A stretch of 64,000 bases of DNA. It comes from Cuneatibacter caecimuris (GTDB lineage: Bacteria > Bacillota > Clostridia > Lachnospirales > Lachnospiraceae). Positions 39,602-48,573 of the stretch are shown piece after piece. The translations under genes and the position numbers were made by a program. The notes below the pieces were generated by a model that saw only the letters and a list, made by a program, of their open reading frames with translations, ran no database searches and was not told where the DNA came from. The stretch is from NCBI RefSeq assembly GCF_004216775.1, contig NZ_SGXF01000003.1, forward strand, positions 62,001 to 126,000, in the 5' to 3' direction. The first letter of the stretch is position 1, and every line of letters begins with the position of its first letter.

Positions 39602-40525
39602 ATGATTTATACTGTGACCTTTAATCCGTCTCTGGACTACATTGTAAATGTGAAACAGCTTAAACTGGGAACGGTAAACAGAACAGAAAGAGAACTGCTT
39701 TTTCCTGGAGGAAAAGGAATTAATGTGTCCATTGTTCTGAATCATCTGGGAGTGGAAAGTACAGCGCTGGGGTTTATCGCGGGATTTACGGGGGAGGAAA
39801 TTGAAAAACGGGTGATCCAGGCAGGCTGCAAAGCGGATTTTATACCGGTGGAAACAGGGTGGTCCCGTATCAATCTGAAGATCCGGTCTGATGAAGAAAG
39901 TGAAATTAACGGCAGAGGCCCTGAGATCAGCGGGCAAGCGCTGCAGAGGCTGTATGAAAAGCTGGAACTGCTGAAAAAAGACGATATCCTGGTGCTGGCC
40001 GGAAGCATCCCAAATACGCTCCCAGACACAATTTACAGCGATATATTAAAACGGCTGGCGTCTGAAAAAGTGAAAGCTGTAGTGGATGCAACCGGAGAAC
40101 TTCTGGTTAATGTGCTGCAATTTCATCCTTTTTTAATCAAACCCAATCATCACGAGCTGGAGGAGCTTTTTGGAAAGAAGCTTAGAGATAAATCGGAAAT
40201 CCGTGACTGCGCGCTGAAATTGCAGGATATGGGGGCCGGGAATGTGCTGGTTTCCATGGCGGGAGACGGAGCGCTGCTGGCGGCAGAAGACGGGACGGTT
40301 TATGAAAGCCCCGCGCCGGAAGGAAAAGTGGTGAATTCTGTGGGCGCGGGAGATTCCATGGTAGCCGGTTTTCTTGCCGGGTATCTGGAAAAGCAGAATT
40401 ATGAGGACGCTTTTTATATGGGAATTGCAGCCGGGAGCGCCAGCGCCTTTTCAGAGCAGCTGGCGGAAAAGCCGGAAGTGCAGCGGGTTTTAAAGAGCCT
40501 GCGTGGGATAGGAGGAAAAAAATGA
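39602..40525 (+). CDS. fruK: 1-phosphofructokinase
   Basis: 307 residues, PfkB/ribokinase family. It turns fructose 1-phosphate into fructose 1,6-bisphosphate. N-terminal FNPSLDYIV and FPGGKGINVS, C-terminal catalytic VNSVGAGDSMVAGF with the base Asp. It is the first gene behind the operator array and overlaps the PTS gene by four bases. The GGAGGTGATT site is very strong. Tagatose-6-phosphate kinase is an alternative in the family, but the IIABC partner argues for fructose. Confidence 0.95.
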   Translation: MIYTVTFNPSLDYIVNVKQLKLGTVNRTERELLFPGGKGINVSIVLNHLGVESTALGFIAGFTGEEIEKRVIQAGCKADFIPVETGWSRINLKIRSDEESEINGRGPEISGQALQRLYEKLELLKKDDILVLAGSIPNTLPDTIYSDILKRLASEKVKAVVDATGELLVNVLQFHPFLIKPNHHELEELFGKKLRDKSEIRDCALKLQDMGAGNVLVSMAGDGALLAAEDGTVYESPAPEGKVVNSVGAGDSMVAGFLAGYLEKQNYEDAFYMGIAAGSASAFSEQLAEKPEVQRVLKSLRGIGGKK

Positions 40526-42423
40526 AGATTACAGACCTGCTTTCAATAGAGAGCGTGGACCTGAACGGGAAGGCGTCCGGCAAGCAGGAAGTGCTGGAAC
40601 AAATGGTGGACCTGATGGTGAAGCGGGGAAATATTTCTGACAGAAAGGTTTACCGCGACACAGTATTTTCCCGTGAGGAGGAGGGCACCACAGGCGTGGG
40701 CGGAGGGATTGCCATTCCCCATGGGAAAAGCAGCGCGGTAAAGGCTCCGGGACTGGCGGCTATGGTGGTGAAAGGCGGCGTGGATTTTGACGCCCTGGAC
40801 GGAGAACCAGTGGAGATTTTGTTCCTGATCGCGGCTCCCAATACGAAAGATAACGTTCACCTGGATGTGCTCAGCAGACTTTCTGTTTTGCTGATGGACG
40901 AAGGGTTTACACAGAAGCTGAAAGCAGCAGGCAGCAGGGAAGAATTTCTCCAGACCATAGAAGCGGCCGAATCCCGGAGAGAGGCGGAAGAGGCTGGGGA
41001 AACGGAGCCGGCCCGTGCAGAAAACAGGAAAAAAATCGTGGCAGTCACTGCCTGCCCCACAGGCATTGCCCATACTTATATGGCTGCGGAGAGCATTGAG
41101 AAGAAGGCCAGGGAGCTGGGCTATGAAGTTAAAGTGGAAACAAGGGGTTCCGGAGGAGCCAAAAATGTGCTGACGGAAGAAGATATCCGCACTGCTGACG
41201 GGATTATTGTGGCAGCGGATACCAAGGTTCCCATGGACCGCTTCGATGGAAAAAGAACTGTTGTCTGTCAGGTATCAGCAGGGATCAGCAGGCCGGAAGA
41301 ACTGATCCGAAAGGCAGTCAGCAAAGAGGCTGCTGTCTATCATTCCTCCGGGGAGAGCGCAGGGGAAAGTGAAGGAAAGGAAAGTTCCGGCCACCGGCTT
41401 TATAAGCATTTGATGAACGGCGTCTCCCATATGCTGCCTTTTGTTGTGGGAGGCGGAATCCTGATCGCCATCGCTTTTCTGATTGACGGGCTGAGCGTGG
41501 ATATGGCAGCTCTGTCCGAAGCAGAACGAGCAAATTTTGGTACGATCACACCTATGGCGGCGTTTTTCAAAAATCTGGGCAATGTGGCGTTTGGGTTCAT
41601 GCTCCCTGTGCTGGCGGGATTCATCGGGGAAAGTATCGCGGACCGTCCGGGACTGGCGATTGGCTTCGTGGGCGGCGCCATCGCATCCACCGGGACTTCC
41701 GGTTTCCTGGGCGCGCTGGCCGCAGGTTTTATTGCCGGGTACCTGATGCAGCTGCTGAAGAAAATTTTCTCCAGGCTGCCAAAGGGGCTGGACGGCCTCA
41801 AGCCGGTGCTTCTCTATCCGCTGCTGGGGGTGCTGTTTATTGGCTTGATCATGAATTTTCTGATCGAACCGCCCATCGGCGCGCTGAATACCATGCTGAA
41901 CCAGGGGCTTTCCGCCATGAACAATACCAGCGCAGTGCTTTTGGGCTTTGTGCTGGCAGGCATGATGGCTATTGATATGGGCGGCCCGTTTAATAAAGCT
42001 GCCTATGTATTCGGAACCGCTTCTATTGCTGCCGGAAACTATAACATTATGGCGGCTGTGATGATCGGCGGCATGGTTCCGCCCTGTGCGATTGCGTTGG
42101 CCACGCTGCTTTTCAAAAGGAAATTTACAGCAGAAGAACGAAAATCCGGCCCCACTAATTTTATCATGGGCCTGGCCTTTATTACTGAAGGAGCGATTCC
42201 TTTTGCAGCTTCTGACCCGCTGCGGGTCATTCCTTCCTGCGTGCTGGGTTCGGGGCTGGCCGGCGCCCTGTCCATGGCGATGGGCTGCACACTAATGGCG
42301 CCTCACGGCGGCATCTTCGTGTTTCCGGTAGTGGGCAATGCCCTGATGTATCTGGCAGCGTTGGTGGCGGGAACACTTGTCAGCGCCCTGGTGCTGGGAC
42401 TGCTGAAAAGAAACAGGGCCTGA
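40522..42423 (+). CDS. fruA: Fructose PTS transporter IIABC
   Basis: 633 residues. Domain order: IIA (residues 1-150, active His in GGIAIPHGKS), IIB (about 170-270, active Cys in VTACPTGIAHTYMAAE) and the membrane IIC domain (about 290-630, with GFMLPVLAGFIGESIADRPG and AIDMGGPFNKAAYVFG). It imports fructose and phosphorylates it at C1; FruK then acts on the product. All three active regions are intact. Confidence 0.96.
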   Translation: MKITDLLSIESVDLNGKASGKQEVLEQMVDLMVKRGNISDRKVYRDTVFSREEEGTTGVGGGIAIPHGKSSAVKAPGLAAMVVKGGVDFDALDGEPVEILFLIAAPNTKDNVHLDVLSRLSVLLMDEGFTQKLKAAGSREEFLQTIEAAESRREAEEAGETEPARAENRKKIVAVTACPTGIAHTYMAAESIEKKARELGYEVKVETRGSGGAKNVLTEEDIRTADGIIVAADTKVPMDRFDGKRTVVCQVSAGISRPEELIRKAVSKEAAVYHSSGESAGESEGKESSGHRLYKHLMNGVSHMLPFVVGGGILIAIAFLIDGLSVDMAALSEAERANFGTITPMAAFFKNLGNVAFGFMLPVLAGFIGESIADRPGLAIGFVGGAIASTGTSGFLGALAAGFIAGYLMQLLKKIFSRLPKGLDGLKPVLLYPLLGVLFIGLIMNFLIEPPIGALNTMLNQGLSAMNNTSAVLLGFVLAGMMAIDMGGPFNKAAYVFGTASIAAGNYNIMAAVMIGGMVPPCAIALATLLFKRKFTAEERKSGPTNFIMGLAFITEGAIPFAASDPLRVIPSCVLGSGLAGALSMAMGCTLMAPHGGIFVFPVVGNALMYLAALVAGTLVSALVLGLLKRNRA

Positions 42424-42434
42424 GCGGAAATGGT

Positions 42435-42463
42435 TTGACTTTTGCTTCCGGAATCGGCATAAT
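42435..42463 (+). promoter_or_regulatory. Internal promoter before the DeoR-type gene
   Basis: TTGACT at 42435-42440, 17-base spacer, CATAAT at 42458-42463. It would allow the regulator, HPr and Enzyme I to be made independently of fruKA. Confidence 0.5.
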
Positions 42464-42486
42464 GAAGGCAAAAGGAGGAACCCGAA

Positions 42487-43236
42487 ATGCTTGCAGAAGA
42501 GAGATGTGAAGAAATATTAAGAATAATAAATGAAACGGGAAGCGTGACGGTACAGAAGCTGATCGGCCTTACCGGCGCGTCTGAGGCCACGCTGCGGCGG
42601 GATCTGAACCTGCTGGCCCAAAAGGGGCTTCTGGTAAAGGTGCACGGAGGAGCTATCGCCCTGGAGATGAACAGCGCCCTTCGGGACTCTGATGTGACAG
42701 TCCGTTCAGAGCTCAATCAGGAGGAGAAAAAACAGGCGGCGAAGTATGCGGCTTCTTTGATCGGCCCGGATGATTTTGTCTTTCTGGATGCCGGTACCAC
42801 CACCGGTTATCTGATTGATTATCTGAAAGTCCCTGCGGACCAGGTGGTATTTGTCACAAATGGGATAATGCATGCGCGCAAACTGGCAGGAAAAGGATAC
42901 CGTGTGCTGCTGCCCGGCGGAGAGTTAAAAGGGCTGACAGAGGCTCTTGTGGGTGAGGAAGCCATAGATAATTTGAAAAAATACTGGTTTACAAAAGGAT
43001 TCTGGGGTACGAACGGGATTGATCCCTCTGCCGGGTTCACTACGCCGGACAGCCGGGAGGCGCGGATGAAGCAGGCTGCAATGAAACAGTGCAGAAAGTG
43101 CTATGTGCTGGGGGATTCTTCAAAAGTATCGGCAATATCCCTGGTCACCTTCGGGAGCTTTTCGTCTGCAGAAGTGATTCTGGCCCGGGAAGCGGGGCAG
43201 CCGCTAAAGAATTTTGACAATGTGATATTGATATAG
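42487..43236 (+). CDS. fruR: DeoR/GlpR family regulator of fructose use
   Basis: 249 residues. Helix-turn-helix GSVTVQKLIGLTGASEATLRRDL (about 18-40) and a sugar-phosphate-sensing domain (FLDAGTTTGYLID, VTNGIMHARKLAGKG, GDSSKVSAISLVTFG). Family members respond to fructose 1-phosphate or related esters. Here it sits between fruA and the HPr gene, whereas in many firmicutes fruR comes first. The gene name is by analogy. Confidence 0.88.
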   Translation: MLAEERCEEILRIINETGSVTVQKLIGLTGASEATLRRDLNLLAQKGLLVKVHGGAIALEMNSALRDSDVTVRSELNQEEKKQAAKYAASLIGPDDFVFLDAGTTTGYLIDYLKVPADQVVFVTNGIMHARKLAGKGYRVLLPGGELKGLTEALVGEEAIDNLKKYWFTKGFWGTNGIDPSAGFTTPDSREARMKQAAMKQCRKCYVLGDSSKVSAISLVTFGSFSSAEVILAREAGQPLKNFDNVILI

Positions 43237-43245
43237 GAGGCAGAT

Positions 43246-43503
43246 ATGATTACGTTTACTTATGTGATTAAGGACGAGATGGGAATTCATGCAAGGCCTG
43301 CCGGGCAGCTGGTAAAGCTGGCTTCCGGCCTGTCCAGTACGGTGACTCTGGGAAAAGGAAATAAAAAAGGCGACGCAAGAAAAATTTTTGCTGTCATGGG
43401 ATTGGGTATCAAATGCGGCGAGGAGATGTCTGTGGCGGTAGAAGGGGAAAAAGAAGCGGAGGATGCAGAGAAGATCCGGGAATTTCTGGAACAGAATCTG
43501 TAA
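43246..43503 (+). CDS. HPr-family phosphocarrier lacking Ser46
   Basis: 85 residues. The phosphorylation site MGIHARPAG has His15, the residue charged by Enzyme I. At the position of the regulatory serine 46 of Gram-positive HPr the sequence reads ARKIFAVMGLGI, giving Lys46. It therefore cannot be phosphorylated there by HPr kinase, and is unlikely to serve as the CcpA corepressor. It lies between the regulator and Enzyme I genes, so it is probably a dedicated carrier for fructose. A separate housekeeping HPr is expected elsewhere. Confidence 0.93.
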   Translation: MITFTYVIKDEMGIHARPAGQLVKLASGLSSTVTLGKGNKKGDARKIFAVMGLGIKCGEEMSVAVEGEKEAEDAEKIREFLEQNL

Positions 43504-43529
43504 GCCGGACGGTTGGCGGAGGTAGCTGG

Positions 43530-45146
43530 ATGAAGGGGATTTACACAGGGAAAGCAGTGTTCGCAGGAATCGCGGTAGGCCGCATTTCTGTATTTCATAA
43601 AGAGGACCAGAGCATTAAACGGGTTCATGTAGAAAATACGGCGGCAGAGACTGCCAGGGCAGAGGCGGCCAGAGATGAAGCGAATGCCCAGCTGGCCGGA
43701 CTGTATGAGAAGGCAGTACAGGAAGTGGGTGAATCCGGAGCCGCGGTTTTTGAGGTGCATCAGATGATGCTGCAGGATGAAGATTATATGGATTCCGTAC
43801 GGAATATCATTGAAACCCAGGAGGTGAATGCGGAATACGCAGTGGCTTCCACAGGGGATAATTTTGCAGCCATGTTTGCGGCCATGGAAGATGATTATAT
43901 GCAGGCGCGGGCGGCGGACGTGAAAGACATATCCGAACGGCTGGTGCGGATTCTTTCAGGCGCCAGAGACGCCCTGCCGGAGTCGGAAGGACCGGTGATC
44001 CTGGTAGCTGAGGATCTGGCTCCCAGCGAAACAGTACAGCTGGATAAGAGCAGGCTTCTGGCCTTTGTTACACGATACGGTTCTTCCAATTCCCATACAG
44101 CGATTCTGGCCCGCACTATGAACCTGCCTGCTTTGATCGGGGTGGATTATGAGCCGGAAATTGACGGGAAGATGGGGATTGTAGACGGAAAACAAGGTAT
44201 TCTTCTGGTGGACCCGGATGAAGAAACCCTGAAAAAATATGAAAAGCAGCGGGACCAGGAGCTGGATAAGCGGGCGATGCTCAAAGAATTGAAGGGAAAA
44301 GAAACCATAACCAAAAGCGGCAGGACCGTAAAGCTTTACGCCAATATCGGCAGCCTTTCTGATCTGGCGTCTGTGCTTCAGAATGACGCGGCGGGGATCG
44401 GGCTGTTCCGCAGTGAATTTATTTATCTGGAAAAGGACCGGTATCCTACGGAAGAAGAACAATTTCAGATCTACAAGACTGTGGCGCAGAACATGGCAGG
44501 CAAAAAAGTGATTATCAGGACGCTGGATATTGGGGCTGATAAACAGGTGGGGTATTTTCATATGGAGCACGAGGAGAACCCGGCTATGGGATATCGGGCA
44601 ATCCGCATCTGCCTGGACCGCCCGGAAATTTTCAGGACTCAGCTGCGCGCTTTGTACCGCGCCAGCGCCTATGGGAATATTGCTGTGATGTATCCCATGA
44701 TCATTTCAGTGGACGAGGTGAGAAGGATACGAAGGATAGCGGGGGAGGTCCGGGAAGAGCTGCAGGCCCAGGGAATTCCCATAGGGCAGGTGGAGCAGGG
44801 AATCATGATTGAGACGCCTGCTGCCGCGTTGATCAGCGACCGGCTGGCGAAGGAAGTGGATTTCTTCAGCATCGGAACAAATGATCTCACACAGTATACG
44901 CTGGCTATTGACCGCCAGAATTCCAGGCTGGAACAGTTTTATGATCCCCATCACGAGGCGGTGCTCCGCCTGATCCGTATGGTGGTGGAAAATGCTCATA
45001 AAGAAGGAATATGGGCCGGAATCTGCGGAGAACTGGGCGCAGATACCTCTATGACAGAAATCTTTGTTAAAATGGGGGTGGATGAATTGTCAGTGTCCCC
45101 TTCCTTCATTCTGCCGGTGAGGAAAATTATCCGGGAAATGGAATAG
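43530..45146 (+). CDS. ptsI: PTS Enzyme I
   Basis: 538 residues, slightly shorter than usual. It passes phosphate from phosphoenolpyruvate to HPr. The active histidine lies in SSNSHTAILARTMNLPALIG, the PEP-binding barrel shows GIGLFRSEFIYL and IGTNDLTQY, and the conserved C-terminal GICGELGAD contains the catalytic Cys. The ATG at 43530 follows GGAGGT; a longer open frame from 43413 overlaps HPr and is not used. The gene closes the fructose PTS cluster and ends at a strong terminator. Confidence 0.96.
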   Translation: MKGIYTGKAVFAGIAVGRISVFHKEDQSIKRVHVENTAAETARAEAARDEANAQLAGLYEKAVQEVGESGAAVFEVHQMMLQDEDYMDSVRNIIETQEVNAEYAVASTGDNFAAMFAAMEDDYMQARAADVKDISERLVRILSGARDALPESEGPVILVAEDLAPSETVQLDKSRLLAFVTRYGSSNSHTAILARTMNLPALIGVDYEPEIDGKMGIVDGKQGILLVDPDEETLKKYEKQRDQELDKRAMLKELKGKETITKSGRTVKLYANIGSLSDLASVLQNDAAGIGLFRSEFIYLEKDRYPTEEEQFQIYKTVAQNMAGKKVIIRTLDIGADKQVGYFHMEHEENPAMGYRAIRICLDRPEIFRTQLRALYRASAYGNIAVMYPMIISVDEVRRIRRIAGEVREELQAQGIPIGQVEQGIMIETPAAALISDRLAKEVDFFSIGTNDLTQYTLAIDRQNSRLEQFYDPHHEAVLRLIRMVVENAHKEGIWAGICGELGADTSMTEIFVKMGVDELSVSPSFILPVRKIIREME

Positions 45147-45170
45147 TGTTGGTTTGTAAAATCGGCGCAG

Positions 45171-45211
45171 CCTTGGGGCACCCTCTGTAAGGAAGGTGCC
45201 CCAAGGGTTTT
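45171..45211 (+). terminator. Terminator of fructose PTS cluster
   Basis: Perfect 12-base stem CCTTGGGGCACC/GGTGCCCCAAGG with a 12-base loop, then GTTTTTG. The acquired module begins immediately after it. Confidence 0.9.
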
Positions 45212-45214
45212 TGT

Positions 45215-45321
45215 ATCAGTTCGGGAGTGAGCTCCTTGAGTTCGGTAATCTTCTTTACCTTATCAATGAAATTTTGTAGGCTTTCGGTCTTGTCCGTTTC
45301 GGTTTCGATATAACTCTCCAT
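45215..45321 (-). pseudogene. Remnant of large serine recombinase (DUF4368 region)
   Basis: About 35 codons on the minus strand read YIETETDKTESLQNFIDK and VKKITELKELTPELI, like the coiled-coil/DUF4368 part near the C-terminus of TnpX/TndX-type recombinases of conjugative transposons. Similarity ends where the ptsI terminator begins, and no catalytic domain is present upstream. It is a scar of a mobile element, not a functional gene. Confidence 0.55.
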
Positions 45322-45328
45322 TGTATGT

Positions 45329-45994
45329 TCATTTCACAAAGACCAGATTTCCCTGATTGAGTCCCCAAAGCTCGTCTGCATATTTGGAAACATGCTTGGA
45401 ATGTGTAACTACGATTACACATTTGTTTTCCTCATGCGCCAGTTTCTGCAAGATTTCCATAATATTCTTTTCCGTATCGCCATCCAGATTTCCCGTTGGC
45501 TCGTCTGCAATGAGGATATCGGGGTTGTGGGAAAGGGCTCGGGCGATTCCCACACGCTGCTGCTCGCCCCCCGACAGCTTCAAAATTTTCCTGTTCGCCG
45601 TTTCTTCATCTATTCCCACCTTTCGCAGGAGTGTGAGCGCAAACTGCTTTTTGCTCTTTTCTACGCTTTTGCTGATACTCATTGATAAGACGATATTTTC
45701 AAGAGCTGTTGCATTCGTCAGCAGATTATAGCCTTGAAATACTAAACCGATACTTTTTGCACGGTAATCGTCACGGTCAAGCTGCTTTAGGCTTTTTCCA
45801 TTAAATGAAATATTACCGCTTGTTGGAAGGTCAAGACCAGAAATCAGAGAGAGGACGGTGCTTTTACCTGCTCCTGATTTTCCCATAATCACATAGACCT
45901 TTCCCGGTTCAAAATCCATTGATATATTTTTTAAAACCTGCTTTGCGGTACCCTCATATTTATAGGTTATATTTTCAAGTGATAATACGCTCAT
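45329..45994 (-). CDS. ABC transporter ATPase, MacB/LolD type
   Basis: About 221 residues. Walker [14 protein letters not shown], signature [15 protein letters not shown], Walker [14 protein letters not shown]-loop VTHSKH. The LolD/MacB class works with FtsX-like permeases in antibiotic export or peptide sensing. I use the internal ATG at 45994, which follows GAGGTGA; the longer frame has no site and overlaps the permease gene. It is the last gene of the permease-ATPase pair. Confidence 0.94.
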   Translation of the reverse strand: MSVLSLENITYKYEGTAKQVLKNISMDFEPGKVYVIMGKSGAGKSTVLSLISGLDLPTSGNISFNGKSLKQLDRDDYRAKSIGLVFQGYNLLTNATALENIVLSMSISKSVEKSKKQFALTLLRKVGIDEETANRKILKLSGGEQQRVGIARALSHNPDILIADEPTGNLDGDTEKNIMEILQKLAHEENKCVIVVTHSKHVSKYADELWGLNQGNLVFVK

Positions 45995-46004
45995 CGTGTT
46001 CACC

Positions 46005-47414
46005 TCAGTTTCTCTCCCATAGAATTTTCGTTGGCTCATATTTCGTTATAAAGATTACCCCTGTGGAAGAGGACAAAAGCGCCAAAGCTAAAGCAATCAA
46101 CATAATTTGCAGAGCAGTTTCAGGAGTCAGCGATACATCAATTTCTTTCAAAGGCTCTATGTCGGGTTCTCCTGCGCCGCCAATACTGATTGCGCCGTTT
46201 ATGCTTCCGTTCTGTGTCGGCTGATTTTCTACAGCTTTTACCTGTCCCGCTATCAGGGAATCTGCAATCGGCTGAGAAAGCGCACTGCCGATTCCCAAAC
46301 CTGCTCCTAGGCACAGCACCGTAATCATTACTGTTTCGATAACAAGCATTATTGCAACCTTTGATTTCTTCATCCCCATTGCTCGCAGAACGCCGATTTC
46401 ATACTTGCGCTCCCTGATTGCCATAGAGGTAATAAACAGCAGGATAATACCGCCGACAACTAAAATCACCCACATAAAGGCCATGGATATTTTTGACAAT
46501 CCGACAACCGGCGCTACAATTTTATTGTAATTGGCCTCATCTGTTTCGACATTGTAAACCGCAGGTAATCCTTTTTCACGCAGTTCCTTTTCAAAATCTT
46601 TCACTAAATCAGGGGTTTTTAATTCGTATTCAGCATTAACACTCAAGTCATTCACACTAAAATTCGCTGTCATCGTTTCTAGCCCCACAAGGATTTCATT
46701 TCGGCGGTTTCCATAAGAACCCTCTAAAGAAAATGAACCTTGCGGCACGTCCGAAGCTTTGGTAGCGTCGGCGTAAACCCCCGCTACCGTCAGCATGACG
46801 TTCTTTTTGCTTGCAGTATCTTTCACTACAAAGCTATCGCCTGTCTTTAGACCGTTTAGATCTGCAAAATCCGAACTGATTAAACATTCATTTTTATTCT
46901 TAAATAAACTTCCCTCAATGATTTTGCGAAGTCCGTCCGTAAAATCAGGCAAATTATTTGTATCAGAATAACCAAGCAGTTTTGCTTCTGGGCTTATGTA
47001 TTCATCATCAGCACTGCCGCCAATACTGCCTGCCATTACATCGTTTGCTTTTTCATCGACGGCTTCCAGCTCTTCCAAGGCAACACCGGCAAGCATATCC
47101 ATATGATAAGATTTCAAATACTCTGATTCCGCAAATGACATATATTGTTCTGAACTGATTACCGGCGCTTCTGGAAATGCAAGTATACCATCAGCGTTGG
47201 GTTTTTGTTCGGACATCAGCTTATCAAAATCCACGCTGAGCGTAATTTTTGAACCGAACCGAGTCTTATAGTCGTCAATAATTCCTTTTGTGGTGGAATT
47301 AATAACAAGTGCAGCGGTTGTGGAAAGTATCAACACAAAAATAATAATACCGAGCAGGATATTTCTGCCCTTGTTCCTGCCAATATTTTTCAAGGCATTT
47401 TTTAAAATATACAT
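46005..47414 (-). CDS. FtsX-like ABC permease, MacB type
   Basis: About 469 residues. One N-terminal helix (NILLGIIIFVLILSTTAALV), a large extracytoplasmic domain (about 50-310) and three C-terminal helices with the FtsX motif ERKYEIGVLRAMGMKKSKVA. This is the MacB topology with four helices, not the ten-helix BceB type. With the ATPase it probably acts on antimicrobial peptides or similar molecules. The second ATG at 47414 is better spaced from AGGAG. A response-regulator-type site lies upstream. Confidence 0.9.
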   Translation of the reverse strand: MYILKNALKNIGRNKGRNILLGIIIFVLILSTTAALVINSTTKGIIDDYKTRFGSKITLSVDFDKLMSEQKPNADGILAFPEAPVISSEQYMSFAESEYLKSYHMDMLAGVALEELEAVDEKANDVMAGSIGGSADDEYISPEAKLLGYSDTNNLPDFTDGLRKIIEGSLFKNKNECLISSDFADLNGLKTGDSFVVKDTASKKNVMLTVAGVYADATKASDVPQGSFSLEGSYGNRRNEILVGLETMTANFSVNDLSVNAEYELKTPDLVKDFEKELREKGLPAVYNVETDEANYNKIVAPVVGLSKISMAFMWVILVVGGIILLFITSMAIRERKYEIGVLRAMGMKKSKVAIMLVIETVMITVLCLGAGLGIGSALSQPIADSLIAGQVKAVENQPTQNGSINGAISIGGAGEPDIEPLKEIDVSLTPETALQIMLIALALALLSSSTGVIFITKYEPTKILWERN

Positions 47415-47447
47415 ACACATAAACTCCTTTTGCCGTTTGTTGTATTC

Positions 47448-47480
47448 AGTATAACAAATGTAATGTTAAGTGAATGCTAA
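47448..47480 (-). promoter_or_regulatory. Activator site and promoter of the ABC genes
   Basis: On the minus strand TTAGCATT and TTAACATT (47480-47462) form an 11-base-spaced direct repeat, followed after 8 bases by TATACT (47453-47448). No -35 is seen. The arrangement equals that at 49264-49296. Confidence 0.65.
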
Positions 47481-47481
47481 C

Positions 47482-48573
47482 TCAAAACGGCTTTTGAGGA
47501 AAAGACAGATAAAATACAGAACCTTTTCCCGGTTCGCTGTCTACCGTAATAAATCCACCGCACAAATCGCATACATGCGAAACAAGGGATAACCCAATCC
47601 CGTATCCGTCCCTATTTAATTCATTGATACGGTATCGGTTTCCAAAAATCATTTCCTGTTTATCCTCTCTGATTCCAATTCCGTTGTCTTTCACCATAAC
47701 AATCACGCTGCCGTTTTTTGCTTTCACAGATAAAAAAATCGGCTTATCCTCACCATATTTCACAGCATTATCTAACAAGTTTGCAACTGCACGGTAGACC
47801 CAGCGGCTTTTTGCTAGAATTTCTGTACCATCATCCTCGTTAAAATCAAAGGTGAGATTTGGGGCAGCCTTTCTGTAACTGTCAAATACCTCGGCGCAAA
47901 TCACTGTAACATCCACTACTGCTTGCGGCGCAGTATCTATATTTTCGCTTAGCGTGAGGATATCATCAATTCCATTTGTAATATTATCTAATTTCTCCAA
48001 ACCATCGATATTTCCCGAAAGTTCCATTTGTGTTCTTAAAATGGCTACCTCATTTTTTTGTTCGTGGGTTAAATAAGCGCTTAACCTTTTAAAATCCTCT
48101 AACCGGTTTTCAAGTTTTTCTTTTAATTTTTCATATGTTTCCGCTAAAATGGGTTCACTTGTAAAAATGGGTTCTTCTACAGAATTAAGAAGCTGTTCAG
48201 CAATTTTAACCGTTCTGTTGTAGTGCAGCCGTTTTAAAAGCTGCCAAAGCAATACGGACAAAACAAAAAGTACAATTAAAAAAATAATGGAAGCAGGTAT
48301 CAGTCTTATTAGCAAATGTTTAAAAAGCGCCGTCTGATATCGTCCGCTTCCCATTAGACTTTCCGCCTTCATCTGCAAGGCTCCGCGGTTACTGACCGCC
48401 TCCGCATACTCTGTAGAGGATAGGATATACACGCCTGAGCCAAGATTGTGCTGCATTTGGCTTACCTGCGTTCCAAACCATAACATTGTCCCTGCAAATA
48501 CAGCTGTAATTAAGATAGAAAAAAAGAAAATAATGATACCAATTTTTGCATTGTTTTTTAGTCTTCTGTGCAT
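47482..48573 (-). CDS. Sensor histidine kinase
   Basis: About 363 residues. Two membrane helices (IGIIIFFFSILITAVFAGTML and IPASIIFLIVLFVLSVLLW) flank an extracellular loop of about 80 residues. The phospho-acceptor region reads LTHEQKNEVAILRTQ, an unusual H-box. ATP-binding boxes NLLDNAVKYGE, KDNGIGI and GYGIGLSLV are intact. I choose the ATG at 48573, which overlaps the response regulator end by about 16 bases and follows GAAGGGG. It probably senses the substrate of the adjacent transporter. Confidence 0.9.
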   Translation of the reverse strand: MHRRLKNNAKIGIIIFFFSILITAVFAGTMLWFGTQVSQMQHNLGSGVYILSSTEYAEAVSNRGALQMKAESLMGSGRYQTALFKHLLIRLIPASIIFLIVLFVLSVLLWQLLKRLHYNRTVKIAEQLLNSVEEPIFTSEPILAETYEKLKEKLENRLEDFKRLSAYLTHEQKNEVAILRTQMELSGNIDGLEKLDNITNGIDDILTLSENIDTAPQAVVDVTVICAEVFDSYRKAAPNLTFDFNEDDGTEILAKSRWVYRAVANLLDNAVKYGEDKPIFLSVKAKNGSVIVMVKDNGIGIREDKQEMIFGNRYRINELNRDGYGIGLSLVSHVCDLCGGFITVDSEPGKGSVFYLSFPQKPF

